A DNA stretch of 64,000 nucleotides. Source: Mycobacterium palustre. GTDB taxonomy: Bacteria > Actinomycetota > Actinomycetes > Mycobacteriales > Mycobacteriaceae. Each line of letters begins with the position of its first letter. The stretch's first letter is position 1. A program made the translations under genes and the position numbers. The stretch is from the NCBI RefSeq assembly GCF_002101785.1, contig NZ_LQPJ01000139.1:1-64000 (forward strand), in the 5' to 3' direction. This document shows, piece by piece, positions 26,585 to 34,909 of the stretch. The notes below the pieces were generated by a model that was given only the letters and a program-made list of their open reading frames with translations, did not search any database and was not told the DNA's origin.

Positions 26585-28018
26585 CTACCCGGCGCCGGGC
26601 ACCGCGCCCACGTCGGCGCCGGGGCCGGTTTCGGCGGCGTCAAGCGACCGTCGCGAACCCAGCAGCGGCCGGCGGGCCACTTCCGGCGCGAAGAACAACG
26701 TAACGGCGCCGACCGCCCCGGCGAACATCAGCATGTACGCCGGCACCATCGCGTTGCCGGTGCCGGCAACCAGCGTCTCGGCGATCAGCGGGGTGGTGCC
26801 GCCGAACGCCGACACCGCGATGTTGAATCCGATCGACACCGCGCCGTAGCGCACGTTGGTGGGAAACAGCGCGGGCAGGATCGCCGGTTCGAGGCTGCTC
26901 AAGAACAGCATGGGCAACCCGACGAGCAGCACCCCGACGAACTGCGTCGGGTACGCCCCGCCGAAGCGCATCAACCCGAACGCCGGCAGCGAGATCGCGA
27001 CCAGCAGCCCGCAACCCGTCCACATCAGCGGCTTGACGCCGATGCGGTCCGACAGCATCGCGACGAGGAGCACCCCGACCGTCAGGACCGCCAGCACCAC
27101 CAGGACCATCACCAGGGCCGCGGTGTCCCCGACGCCCGCGGTCTTCTTCAGGTAGGTCGGCACGTAGCCGCTGACCATGTAGCTGGTGTCGGTGACGGCG
27201 AGCTCCACGCCCAAACAGATCAACAGCGGCTTCCACTGCAGCACCACCGTCTGCACGAACTGCTTGCGGCCCGAGAGGGGCTGCTCGCGCGCGTGCACCT
27301 CCTCGTAGTCGGGCGATTCCTCGATCCGCTTGCGGAGGTAGACCGCGATCAGGCCGAGCGGAGCGGCCAGGAGAAACGGCACCCGCCAGCCCCAGGCCAG
27401 CATCTCGGCGCTCGACAGAGCGGTCTGCAGCCCGGTCACCAGCGTCGCGCCCACCACGAATCCGCCCAGCGTGCCCACCGGCAGAAACCCGGCCATCATT
27501 CCGCGCTTGTCGTCGGGGGCGTGCTCGGCGATGAAGGTCATCGCGCCCGCGTACTCCCCGCCGGAGGAAAGGCCCTGGCAGATCCGGATGACCGTGAGCA
27601 GGATCGGCGCCCACACCCCGATGGTGTGGTAGACGGGCAGCACGCCGGTCGCCGCCGCGCACACCGCCATCAGTGAGATCGTCACCACCAGCACGGGCTT
27701 GCGCCCGATGCGGTCGCCGAGGGGGCCGAAGATGACCCCGCCGAGCGGGCGCACCACGAACCCCGCCGTCATCGTGCCGAAGATGGCGATCAGGTTGCCC
27801 GCGCCGGAGTTTTCCCCGGGATAGAACTTCTGCGCCAGGATCGTGGCGACCAGGCTGAAGAGCGTGAAGTCGTAAGCCTCCATGAAGTTGCCGATGGCGG
27901 TGCCCTCGATCGAGCGGTGCATTGCCCGGGAGGTGAGCACGGTGGTTCTACCGGGCGTCGCCGTCCCAGGCTGTCCCCCGCTCGCTTTGCTGGGCATCGA
28001 GGGAAAGTCATACCCCAT
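26585..28018 (-). CDS. MFS metabolite:H+ symporter (ProP/KgtP-like)
   Basis: A 477-residue twelve-helix transporter. GTAIGNFMEAYDFTLFS in helix 1 and GPLGDRIGRKPVLVVTI in loop 2-3 are signatures of the metabolite:H+ symporter subfamily. FLPVGTLGGFVVGATL and WGWRVPFLLAAPLGL follow as expected. Likely substrates are organic acids, dicarboxylates or osmolytes; the exact one cannot be read off. ATG 28018 is the first start; ATG 27997 is possible. It sits in the variable segment between mutA and the nfeD operon, divergent from the deazaflavin reductase. Confidence 0.85.
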   Translation of the reverse strand: MGYDFPSMPSKASGGQPGTATPGRTTVLTSRAMHRSIEGTAIGNFMEAYDFTLFSLVATILAQKFYPGENSGAGNLIAIFGTMTAGFVVRPLGGVIFGPLGDRIGRKPVLVVTISLMAVCAAATGVLPVYHTIGVWAPILLTVIRICQGLSSGGEYAGAMTFIAEHAPDDKRGMMAGFLPVGTLGGFVVGATLVTGLQTALSSAEMLAWGWRVPFLLAAPLGLIAVYLRKRIEESPDYEEVHAREQPLSGRKQFVQTVVLQWKPLLICLGVELAVTDTSYMVSGYVPTYLKKTAGVGDTAALVMVLVVLAVLTVGVLLVAMLSDRIGVKPLMWTGCGLLVAISLPAFGLMRFGGAYPTQFVGVLLVGLPMLFLSSLEPAILPALFPTNVRYGAVSIGFNIAVSAFGGTTPLIAETLVAGTGNAMVPAYMLMFAGAVGAVTLFFAPEVARRPLLGSRRSLDAAETGPGADVGAVPGAG

Positions 28019-28071
28019 CGTCGCGGCGCCTACGCCGACGACCGAGCTCGCGCGGCTGTGCGCGAGGCAAC

Positions 28072-28566
28072 ATGGGGAGTGTGGCCGAACCGCACGCTCC
28101 CTCCCTGTTCACCCGGGCCGGTGGCCGGCTGCTGCGCTCGCGCCCGTTCGTGCGGGCGCCGGTGTGGCTCTACAAGGCTCGGGCGGGCGCTCTGTTCGGC
28201 TCGCGATTCGTGATGGTCGAACACGTGGGCCGCAAGTCCGGCGCGCCGCGCCACGCCGTGCTGGAGGTCGTCGATCACCCCGCGCCCGACAGGTACGTCG
28301 TCGCCTCGGGTTTCGGGCCAAAGGCGCAGTGGTTCCTCAACATTCGCGCCAATCCGCGCGTCCGCGTCTACGCCGGCAGCCGCGCGCCGAGGCCCGCCGC
28401 CGCGCGGGTCCTCGACCAACAGGAGGCGGACCGCACACTGGCCGCCTACCGCGCCCGTCATCCCCGAGCCTGGAAGAAGATGCGCCCGGTGCTCGAAGAG
28501 ACGCTCGGCGCGCCGATCACCGACACCGCCACCCCGTTGCCGATGGTCGAGTTCCGGCTGGACTAG
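28072..28566 (+). CDS. F420/deazaflavin-dependent nitroreductase-family protein
   Basis: A 164-residue split-barrel protein of the Ddn (nitroreductase, deazaflavin-dependent) family. VEHVGRKSGAPRHAVLEVVDH and RYVVASGFGPKAQWFLNIRANPRVRVY are the characteristic F420- and substrate-contacting strands. Members reduce quinones or unsaturated ketones and lactones with F420H2. ATG 28072 has GAGG four bases upstream; GTG 28081 is an alternative. It is convergent with the SPFH gene. Confidence 0.85.
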   Translation: MGSVAEPHAPSLFTRAGGRLLRSRPFVRAPVWLYKARAGALFGSRFVMVEHVGRKSGAPRHAVLEVVDHPAPDRYVVASGFGPKAQWFLNIRANPRVRVYAGSRAPRPAAARVLDQQEADRTLAAYRARHPRAWKKMRPVLEETLGAPITDTATPLPMVEFRLD

Positions 28567-28630
28567 CAGCGTTCGGCCAAGGGCCGCATAGGGTTTCGGC
28601 AATGTGAGACAGCTCAGGTCGCCGTGCCGG

Positions 28631-29773
28631 TCATTGGGTCAACTCCGGCGGCGCCCCCGGGGGAACGTCCACCGGCTGATGGGCGATGGCCTCGGCCTTA
28701 GCCACCGCCTGGGCGATCGCGGGATCGGTCTGGGTGGAGAACCAGTCGGCGACCTCGGCGTCGTCGTCGGCTTGGTGCTTGGGCGCGTCCTCGACCGGAG
28801 ACGGCTCGAACCGGAACACGCCGTCCTGGCCCGGGGTTCCCAGCAGCCTGGTGAATCCCTGTAGCGCGGCGCTGAAGTCACTGGGCACCACCCACACCTT
28901 GTTGGCGTCGCCGCGGGCCATCTCCGGCAGCGTCTGCAGGTACTGGTAGGCCAGCATCTCCGGGGTGGGCCGGCCCGCCTTGATCGCGGCGAACGTCTTC
29001 TCGATCGCCTTGGCCTGCCCCTGCGCCCGCAGGTAGGCCGCGGCCCGCTCACCCTGGGCGCGCAGCATCCGCGACTGCCGGTCGGCCTCGGCGGCCAGGA
29101 TCGCCGCCTGCTTGGCGCCCTCCGCGGCCAGAATCTGCGCCTGCTTGGCGCCCTCGGCCTGGGTGATTGCGGCCTGCCGGTTCCCTTCGGCGGTCAGGAT
29201 CATCGCGCGCTTCTCGCGGTCGGCCTTCATCTGCTTTTCCATCGACGCCTGGATCGACGGCGGCGGGTCGATGCTGCGCAGTTCGACGCGCGCGACCCGC
29301 AGCCCCCAGCGGCCGGTGGCCTCGTCCAGGACGCCCCGCAACTGGCGATTGATCATGTCGCGCGAGGTTAGCGTCTGTTCCAGCGTCATCCCGCCGACCA
29401 CGTTGCGCAGCGTGGTCGTGGTGAGCTGCTCGACGCCGACGATGTAGTTGCTGATCTCGTAGACCGCCGCCTGCGGGACGGTGACCTGGAAGTAGACGAC
29501 CGTGTCGATGTTGAGGGTCAGGTTGTCCTCGGTGATCACCGGTTGCGGAGGGAATGACACCACCCGCTCACGCAGGTCCACGCGGGCACGGATGCGCTCG
29601 ATGAACGGCACCAGCAAGGTCAGCTGCCCGCTGACCGTGCGGCTGTAGCTGCCCATCCGTTCGATCACCGCGGCCTCGGCCTGCGGGATCACTTTGACCG
29701 ACTTTGCCACCACGATGATCCCGAAGACGATGAGCGCGATGGCCACCACTAACAACGCGAATGCGCCTTGCAT
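28631..29773 (-). CDS. SPFH/stomatin-like (Band 7) membrane protein
   Basis: A 380-residue protein, ortholog of Rv1488. An N-terminal membrane helix (about residues 4-22) anchors an SPFH domain (VIPQAEAAVIERMGSYSRTV, PPQPVITEDNLTLNIDTVVYFQV). A long Ala/Glu/Gln-rich coiled coil with near-repeats of AEGAKQAQILA drives oligomerisation. QYLQTLPEMARGDANKVWVVPSDF is the C-terminal region typical of HflK/stomatin relatives. It probably scaffolds membrane microdomains or membrane proteolysis together with NfeD, encoded 30 bases upstream. ATG 29773 has GGAGG eight bases upstream and is preferred to the GTG at 29776. Confidence 0.93.
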   Translation of the reverse strand: MQGAFALLVVAIALIVFGIIVVAKSVKVIPQAEAAVIERMGSYSRTVSGQLTLLVPFIERIRARVDLRERVVSFPPQPVITEDNLTLNIDTVVYFQVTVPQAAVYEISNYIVGVEQLTTTTLRNVVGGMTLEQTLTSRDMINRQLRGVLDEATGRWGLRVARVELRSIDPPPSIQASMEKQMKADREKRAMILTAEGNRQAAITQAEGAKQAQILAAEGAKQAAILAAEADRQSRMLRAQGERAAAYLRAQGQAKAIEKTFAAIKAGRPTPEMLAYQYLQTLPEMARGDANKVWVVPSDFSAALQGFTRLLGTPGQDGVFRFEPSPVEDAPKHQADDDAEVADWFSTQTDPAIAQAVAKAEAIAHQPVDVPPGAPPELTQ

Positions 29774-29803
29774 CACGCTTTCCTCCTACTTTTGCGCCAG
29801 GGA

Positions 29804-30238
29804 TTAAAAGTCTTTGAACACCACCGCGGTGGCGCCGTTGATGTGCATGACCGTCACTCGTTCCCCCGGCTCGTAGACATCGTCCTCGTTGAGGGGCCGC
29901 GCCGTCCATACCTGGCCGTCCAGCTTGACCTGGCCCTCGTCGCGGGCGACCCGGTCCAAAACCAGCGCTTTCTTGCCCTCCAGCGCCTTGATGCCGGTCG
30001 GCAGCCCCTTGGCCGGGCTCAGCCGCCGCCGCAGCGCCGGCCGCACCAGGACCAGCAGCAGGACGGACACGACGAGGAACACCGTCGCCTCGGCCCAAAC
30101 CGGCCAATCCAGCAGCCAGCTGCCGCCCGCCGCGGCCAGCGCCCCGCCCGATAGCATCAACAACGACATGTCGCCGGTCAGCGCCTCGGCACCGGCAAGG
30201 ACCAGCCCGAATATGAGCCAAATCACCGCCGCGGGCAT
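29804..30238 (-). CDS. NfeD-like membrane protein
   Basis: A 144-residue protein, the same length as Rv1487. Two to three N-terminal membrane helices (IWLIFGLVLAGAEALTGD, then residues about 25-66) lead to a C-terminal OB-fold (GQVKLDGQVWTARPLNEDDVYEPGERVTVMHINGATAVV). NfeD proteins partner stomatin-type proteins, here the gene immediately downstream. ATG 30238 is leaderless by TATTCT six bases upstream. Confidence 0.93.
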   Translation of the reverse strand: MPAAVIWLIFGLVLAGAEALTGDMSLLMLSGGALAAAGGSWLLDWPVWAEATVFLVVSVLLLVLVRPALRRRLSPAKGLPTGIKALEGKKALVLDRVARDEGQVKLDGQVWTARPLNEDDVYEPGERVTVMHINGATAVVFKDF

Positions 30239-30244
30239 GCGGTC

Positions 30245-30250
30245 AGAATA
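30245..30250 (-). promoter_or_regulatory. -10 box, leaderless nfeD start
   Basis: TATTCT followed by six bases and ATG 30238 on the minus strand. Only 31 bases separate it from the divergent TACACT box at 30282, so the two promoters are back to back. Confidence 0.5.
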
Positions 30251-30281
30251 CGCGTGATCGGCCTTTGCGGGGCCAAACAAC

Positions 30282-30287
30282 TACACT
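30282..30287 (+). promoter_or_regulatory. -10 box of the Rv1486c-like gene
   Basis: TACACT, eight bases, then ATG 30296; near-leaderless. Divergent from the nfeD promoter. Confidence 0.4.
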
Positions 30288-30295
30288 CCGAGATC

Positions 30296-31213
30296 ATGTG
30301 GTGTCCCAGTGTTTCGCTGTCCCTGTGGGCCAACGCCTGGCTCGCGGGCAAGGCCGCGCCCGACGACGTCTTGGACGCGTTATCCCTCTGGGCGCCAAAG
30401 CAATCGGTCACCGCGTATGATGCCGTCGCCGCGGGCCACACCGGACTGCCGTGGCCCGACGTGCACGACGCGGGGACGGTGGCGCTGTTGCAGACGCTGC
30501 GCGCGGCCGTCGGCCGGTCCCCGGCGGGGGCGGCGGGCCTGCCGGATCGGTTGCGCGGGACGATCAACGTCGTGTTGCCGGTGCCCGGCGACGTGCGCGG
30601 GCTGGCCCCCGGGACGCAGTTCGGGCGCGACGCGCTGGCCGCGGGCGAGGCCGTCATCATCACCAACCCCGACGATGCCGCCACCGCGGTCGGGCTGGTC
30701 CCGGAGTTTTCCTACGCCGACCCCGACGAAGCCTGCGACGACCTCGCGCCGGAATTGTGCGCGCTGTCCTGGACGGTGTACTCGTTGCCCGGTCACCCCG
30801 TGTTCGACCATTACGAGCTGGGCGACGCCGAATATTCGCTGCGCTCGGCCGTCCGCTCGGCGGCCGATGCGCTCGGCGAGATCGGTCTGGCCGCCGCGTC
30901 CGACGTCGACGATCCGCGCGGGCTCGTCGAGCAGCTGCTGGAATCCGCACGGCAACACCGCATTCCGGACCACGCGCCCACGCGCGCGCTGCGGGTGCTG
31001 GAAAACGCCGCGCACGTCGACGCGATCATCGCGGTCAGCGCGGGGCTGAGCCGAACGTCGGATGCCCCCGGGGACCGCATCGCCGTCGCGATCACCCAGT
31101 CGTCGTCGCAGGCGCAGATCGCCACCGATGCGCTGCGGCCGCTGACCACCGTGGTGCGTTCGGCGCGGATGGCCGCGGTGACCGCGATCCTGCACTCGGC
31201 CTGGGCGGACTAG
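30296..31213 (+). CDS. conserved hypothetical protein (Rv1486c-like)
   Basis: A 305-residue soluble protein conserved in mycobacteria. The N-terminus WCPSVSLSLWANAWLAGKAAPDDVLDALSLWAP matches Rv1486c. It is rich in Ala, Asp and helices, with no catalytic motif I can identify. Its 3' end overlaps hemZ by four bases in convergent orientation. I cannot assign a function. Confidence 0.8.
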   Translation: MWCPSVSLSLWANAWLAGKAAPDDVLDALSLWAPKQSVTAYDAVAAGHTGLPWPDVHDAGTVALLQTLRAAVGRSPAGAAGLPDRLRGTINVVLPVPGDVRGLAPGTQFGRDALAAGEAVIITNPDDAATAVGLVPEFSYADPDEACDDLAPELCALSWTVYSLPGHPVFDHYELGDAEYSLRSAVRSAADALGEIGLAAASDVDDPRGLVEQLLESARQHRIPDHAPTRALRVLENAAHVDAIIAVSAGLSRTSDAPGDRIAVAITQSSSQAQIATDALRPLTTVVRSARMAAVTAILHSAWAD

Positions 31214-32223
31214 GTTCGGTTTTCGCGCGCCGCGCAGTGCGGCGGCCGGCACGGCGCGCCGTTCACGCTGGCCAGGCAGCCCGGCACCGGGTCGGGTCCG
31301 GCGACGCGTTCGGGGGGTCGGCCGGTGCGCAGTTCGTCGATCAATCCGGCGGCCAGCCGGGCGAATCGGCGGTCCGCGTTGGGCGTTGCGGCGCGGGCGA
31401 ACGACATTCCGGCCGCCTCGGCCTGTAATCGCAATTCGTGGTCGAGGTCCCACACCACCTCGATGTGGTCGGCGACGAACCCGATCGGGCAGACGACGAC
31501 GGCCTTGGTCCCGGCGGCGTCCAGCGCGGCCAAATGGTCGGCCACGTCGGGCTCGAGCCACGGCACCTGCGGCGGGCCGGAGCGCGACTGCCACACCAGG
31601 TCGTAGTCGTCATACCCCGCGGCCCCGGCGACCAGCCTTGCGGCGTACGCGACTTGGCGGCTGTACAGCCGCGGCCCGCAGCGCTCGTCGGCGGCCACCG
31701 GGACCGAATGCGCGGTGAACACCAGCCGCGCGCCCGCCGGCACGTTTTTGGCCGCGGCCGCGACCGCCCCGGCGAATATCTCGACGAAGAGCGGGTGGTC
31801 GAAATACGGCCGCAGCTTGACCAATTCGGGGGCTTGCGGGCCGGACGCCGCGCGGGCCCGGGCGATGTCTTCGGTGTACTGCGTGCAGCTGGAGTACCCG
31901 CTCCATGCCGAGGTCGTGAATACCGCGGCGCGGCGAACACCGTTGTCGCGCATGTCTTCAACGGCGTCCTCGACGTAGGGCTCCCAGTTGCGGTTGCCGA
32001 AGTAGACCGGCAGGTCCTGTTCGGCTTCCAGCTGGGCGATCAGCGCGCGGTTGATGCCGTTGATCGGTGACACCCCGCCGAAATGCCGGTAGTGCTCGGC
32101 GACCTCGTCGAGGCGTTCGGGCGGCACGTTGCGCCCGCGGGTGACGTTTTGCAAAAACGGCCGCACCTGCTCGGGGCCCTCCGGGCCGCCGAAGGACAGC
32201 AGCAGGACGGCGTCGAAATCCAT
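31210..32223 (-). CDS. hemZ: ferrochelatase (coproporphyrin/protoporphyrin ferrochelatase)
   Basis: A 337-residue ferrochelatase, ortholog of Rv1485. LLLSFGGPEGPEQVRPFL opens the fold and LVFTAHSVP carries the active-site His172. Three C-terminal cysteines (C316, C325, C330 in a Cys-x8-Cys-x4-Cys arrangement) plus an internal Cys (C113 or C182) fit the [2Fe-2S] cluster found in actinobacterial ferrochelatases. It inserts iron in the last steps of heme synthesis. It follows inhA by six bases and is third in the mabA-inhA-hemZ operon. Confidence 0.95.
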   Translation of the reverse strand: MDFDAVLLLSFGGPEGPEQVRPFLQNVTRGRNVPPERLDEVAEHYRHFGGVSPINGINRALIAQLEAEQDLPVYFGNRNWEPYVEDAVEDMRDNGVRRAAVFTTSAWSGYSSCTQYTEDIARARAASGPQAPELVKLRPYFDHPLFVEIFAGAVAAAAKNVPAGARLVFTAHSVPVAADERCGPRLYSRQVAYAARLVAGAAGYDDYDLVWQSRSGPPQVPWLEPDVADHLAALDAAGTKAVVVCPIGFVADHIEVVWDLDHELRLQAEAAGMSFARAATPNADRRFARLAAGLIDELRTGRPPERVAGPDPVPGCLASVNGAPCRPPHCAARENRT

Positions 32224-32229
32224 TGGCGC

Positions 32230-33039
32230 TTATAGCAACTGCGTGCTGGCGCCGCCGTCGGCGTAGATGACGGTGCCGGTGGTGGCGGGGAGCCACTCGG
32301 AAAGCAACGCGCACACGGTCTTTGCGACCGGGGTGGGGTCCTTCATGTTCCAGCCCAGCGGCGCGCGCTGATCCCAGCCCTCCTCGAGCAGGTGTATCTG
32401 CGCGCCGGCCTCCTCGCCCAGCGCACCACCGACGATCGCACTCATCGCCAGCGTCCGGATCGGCCCGGCCGCAACAAGATTGGAGCGCACGCCGTACCTG
32501 CCCGCCTCGCGGGCCACGAACCGGTTCACCGACTCGAGCGCGCTCTTGGCGACCGTCATCCAGTTGTAGGCGGGCATCGCGCGCGACGGGTCGAAGTCCA
32601 TGCCGACGATGCCGCCGCCGGGGTTCATGATCGGCAGCAGCGCCTTGGCCAGCGAGGCGTACGAGTAGGCCGAGATGTGGATGCCCTTGGCGACATCCTC
32701 GTACGGCGCGTCGAAGAACGGGTTGATGCCCATCCCGCTCTGCGGCATGAAGCCGATCGAATGCACCACGCCGTCGAGCTTGTTGCCCTCCCCGATCACC
32801 TCGGTCACCCGCTGCGCGAGCGTGTTGAGGTGCTCGTCGTTTTGCACGTCCAGCTCGAGCAGCGGGGCCTTCTGCGGCAGCCGGTCGGCGATGCGCTGGA
32901 TCAGCCGCAGCCGATCGAAGCCGGTCAGCACCAGTTCGGCGCCCTGCTCTTGGGCCACCCGCGCGATGTGAAACGCGATCGAGGAGTCGGTGATGATGCC
33001 GGTGACCAGAATCCGTTTGCCGTCGAGCAGTCCTGCCAT
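32230..33039 (-). CDS. inhA: enoyl-[ACP] reductase InhA
   Basis: A 269-residue NADH-dependent enoyl-ACP reductase of FAS-II, the target of activated isoniazid and ethionamide. Numbering equals M. tuberculosis InhA: I16, I21, S94 (VVHSIGFMP), F149, Y158 and K165 are all present, so the classic resistance residues are wild-type. It elongates meromycolate precursors in the cytoplasm. AAAGGACGG precedes the ATG. It lies 35 bases downstream of mabA in one operon with hemZ after it. Confidence 0.98.
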   Translation of the reverse strand: MAGLLDGKRILVTGIITDSSIAFHIARVAQEQGAELVLTGFDRLRLIQRIADRLPQKAPLLELDVQNDEHLNTLAQRVTEVIGEGNKLDGVVHSIGFMPQSGMGINPFFDAPYEDVAKGIHISAYSYASLAKALLPIMNPGGGIVGMDFDPSRAMPAYNWMTVAKSALESVNRFVAREAGRYGVRSNLVAAGPIRTLAMSAIVGGALGEEAGAQIHLLEEGWDQRAPLGWNMKDPTPVAKTVCALLSEWLPATTGTVIYADGGASTQLL

Positions 33040-33074
33040 GTCCGTCCTTTATGAAATCTATGAAATCGTGGTTG

Positions 33075-33842
33075 TCAGTGACCCATGCCCATGCCGCCGT
33101 CGACCGGGATGACCGCGCCGGAGATGTAGCTCGCGTCCTCGGACGCCAGGAAGCTGACCACCCCGGCGACCTCGGCGGCGGTGCCGACCCGCTTCGCCGG
33201 GATGAACTGCAGCGCGCCCTCCTGGATCCGCTCGTCGAGCGAGCGGGTCATGTCGGTGTCGATGTAGCCCGGGGCCACCACGTTCGCGGTCACGTTGGCC
33301 TTGGACATCTCCCGCGCGATCGAGCGGGCCATGCCGATCACACCGGCCTTGGAGGCCGCGTAGTTGGCCTGGTTGCCGATGCCCCAGGTTCCCGAGACCG
33401 ACCCGATGAAGATCATGCGGCCGAACTTGTTCCGCTGCATGCTGCGCGAGGCCCGCTGGGCGACCCGGAACGCGCCGGTCAGGTTCGCGTCGATGACCTT
33501 GACGAACTTCTCCTCGGTCATGCGCATCAAGAACGCGTCCGCGGCCAGGCCGGCGTTGGCGACCAGCACCTCGACCGCCCCCTGGTGCGCCTCGACCTCC
33601 TTGAACGCGCGATCGACGGCCTCGTTGTCGGTGACGTCGCACTCGACGCCGAACAGCCCCTCGGGCGCCCCGGACCCGCGGTGCGTGACGGCCACCTTGT
33701 GCCCGTCGGCGGCCAGCCGCTGCGCGATCGCCAGCCCGATGCCCCGGTTTCCGCCGGTGACCAGGACCGAGCGGGATACGAATGCGGGTCTGCCCCAAGT
33801 GGATGCACTGTCGGTGGTGTTCGAGGTGGCCGTGTCAGTCAC
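33075..33842 (-). CDS. fabG1: beta-ketoacyl-[ACP] reductase MabA (FabG1)
   Basis: A 255-residue NADPH-dependent SDR that reduces beta-ketoacyl-ACP in FAS-II mycolate synthesis. TGGNRGIG (29-36) binds cofactor; catalytic S148, Y161 and K165 lie in FIGSVSG and YAASKAG. It is eight residues longer at the N-terminus than the 247-residue M. tuberculosis protein as I remember it. GTG 33842 is leaderless: TAGGTT ends six bases upstream. First gene of the operon fabG1-inhA-hemZ. Confidence 0.97.
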   Translation of the reverse strand: MTDTATSNTTDSASTWGRPAFVSRSVLVTGGNRGIGLAIAQRLAADGHKVAVTHRGSGAPEGLFGVECDVTDNEAVDRAFKEVEAHQGAVEVLVANAGLAADAFLMRMTEEKFVKVIDANLTGAFRVAQRASRSMQRNKFGRMIFIGSVSGTWGIGNQANYAASKAGVIGMARSIAREMSKANVTANVVAPGYIDTDMTRSLDERIQEGALQFIPAKRVGTAAEVAGVVSFLASEDASYISGAVIPVDGGMGMGH

Positions 33843-33848
33843 CCCGAC

Positions 33849-33854
33849 AACCTA
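33849..33854 (-). promoter_or_regulatory. mabA-inhA promoter -10 box
   Basis: TAGGTT six bases before GTG 33842, giving a leaderless mRNA. Relative to the GTG, position -8 is T (33850), -15 is C (33857) and -17 is G (33859), the wild-type bases at the sites where substitutions raise InhA and confer isoniazid/ethionamide resistance in M. tuberculosis. Confidence 0.8.
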
Positions 33855-33968
33855 GCGCCTCGCCGGTTGGCGGCCGAAATCTCCCCCCTGTCGGACCGCG
33901 AGCGTAACCACGCTGCAATTTCCGGGTCGGCGTTTCGCAGCCCCGTCACGCTCGCGTGGCTTGTCGGT

Positions 33969-34832
33969 GTGGCGCATCACACTTTCGCCCATGACGACCC
34001 GTTTTTGGGCAGCGAAGCCCTCGCCGCCGGCGCGTTGACCCCCTACGAGTTACGCAGCCGGTACGTAGCCCTGCACAAAGACGTCTACCTGCCCAAAGAT
34101 GCCGCGATGACGGCAGTCGTGCGGGCAAAGGCATGCTGGCTGCGGTCACGACGACGCGGCATCCTCGCGGGCTTCTCGGCCTCCGCAATGCACGGCTCCA
34201 AGTGGATCGACCCGGCGTTGCCCGCCGCGATCATCGACACCAACCGCCGCCATCGGCCCGGCGTCCAGGTGTGGGAAGAGCGCATCGACCCCGACGAGGT
34301 CACCGTCCGCGGCGGCATGCGCGTCACGACGCCGGCCCGAACGGCGCTGGACCCGGCGCGCCGGTTTCCGACCGACGTCGCCGTCGCCGCCGTCGACGCG
34401 CTGGTGCGGGCGACGGACCTGAAGATCGCCGACGCCGAGCTCTTGATCGACCGGTATCGCGGGCGCCGCGGCATGAAGGCCGCCCGCGCCGCACTCGAAT
34501 TGGTCGACGGCGGGGCACAGTCCCCCAAAGAGACGTGGCTGCGGCTGTTGTTGATCCGGGCCGGATTTCCGCGTCCCCGAACCCAGATTGTGGTGCGCAA
34601 CGAATGGGCTTGGCCCGACGCGCATTTGGACATGGGGTGGGAGGACATCAAGGTGGCCGCGGAGTATGACGGCGAGCAACACCAAACCAGCCGGCACCAA
34701 TACGTCAAGGACATTCGCCGCCTCGAGAAGCTGGAGCACCACCACGGCTGGATCGTGGTCCGGGTAGTAGCCGAGGACCATCCCGCCGACATCATCCGCC
34801 GGGTGGCCGAGGCCCGCGGCTCGCGAGCGTAG
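33969..34832 (+). CDS. DUF559-type protein with PD-(D/E)XK-like C-terminal domain
   Basis: A 287-residue protein. The N-terminal part (LGSEALAAGALTPYELRSRY, LHKDVYLPKD) resembles the AbiEi-like N-terminal region common in mycobacterial DUF559 proteins. The C-terminal 90 residues (WPDAHLDMGWEDIKVAAEYDG, then DIRRLEKLEHHHGWIVVRV) look like the Vsr-related nuclease core with Asp, Glu and a basic partner. It may be a nuclease or toxin-antitoxin-like factor; no activity is known. The start is uncertain; GTG 33969 is the nearest in-frame start to the conserved region. It is divergent from mabA, with 126 bases between. Confidence 0.75.
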   Translation: MAHHTFAHDDPFLGSEALAAGALTPYELRSRYVALHKDVYLPKDAAMTAVVRAKACWLRSRRRGILAGFSASAMHGSKWIDPALPAAIIDTNRRHRPGVQVWEERIDPDEVTVRGGMRVTTPARTALDPARRFPTDVAVAAVDALVRATDLKIADAELLIDRYRGRRGMKAARAALELVDGGAQSPKETWLRLLLIRAGFPRPRTQIVVRNEWAWPDAHLDMGWEDIKVAAEYDGEQHQTSRHQYVKDIRRLEKLEHHHGWIVVRVVAEDHPADIIRRVAEARGSRA

Positions 34833-34909
34833 CCACACCGACAAAACCCGGGCTCAAAATCTCAACCCCGTTGCGCTCGCGACCCACAGCCCCCGCGAAC
34901 GCCCCAGAC

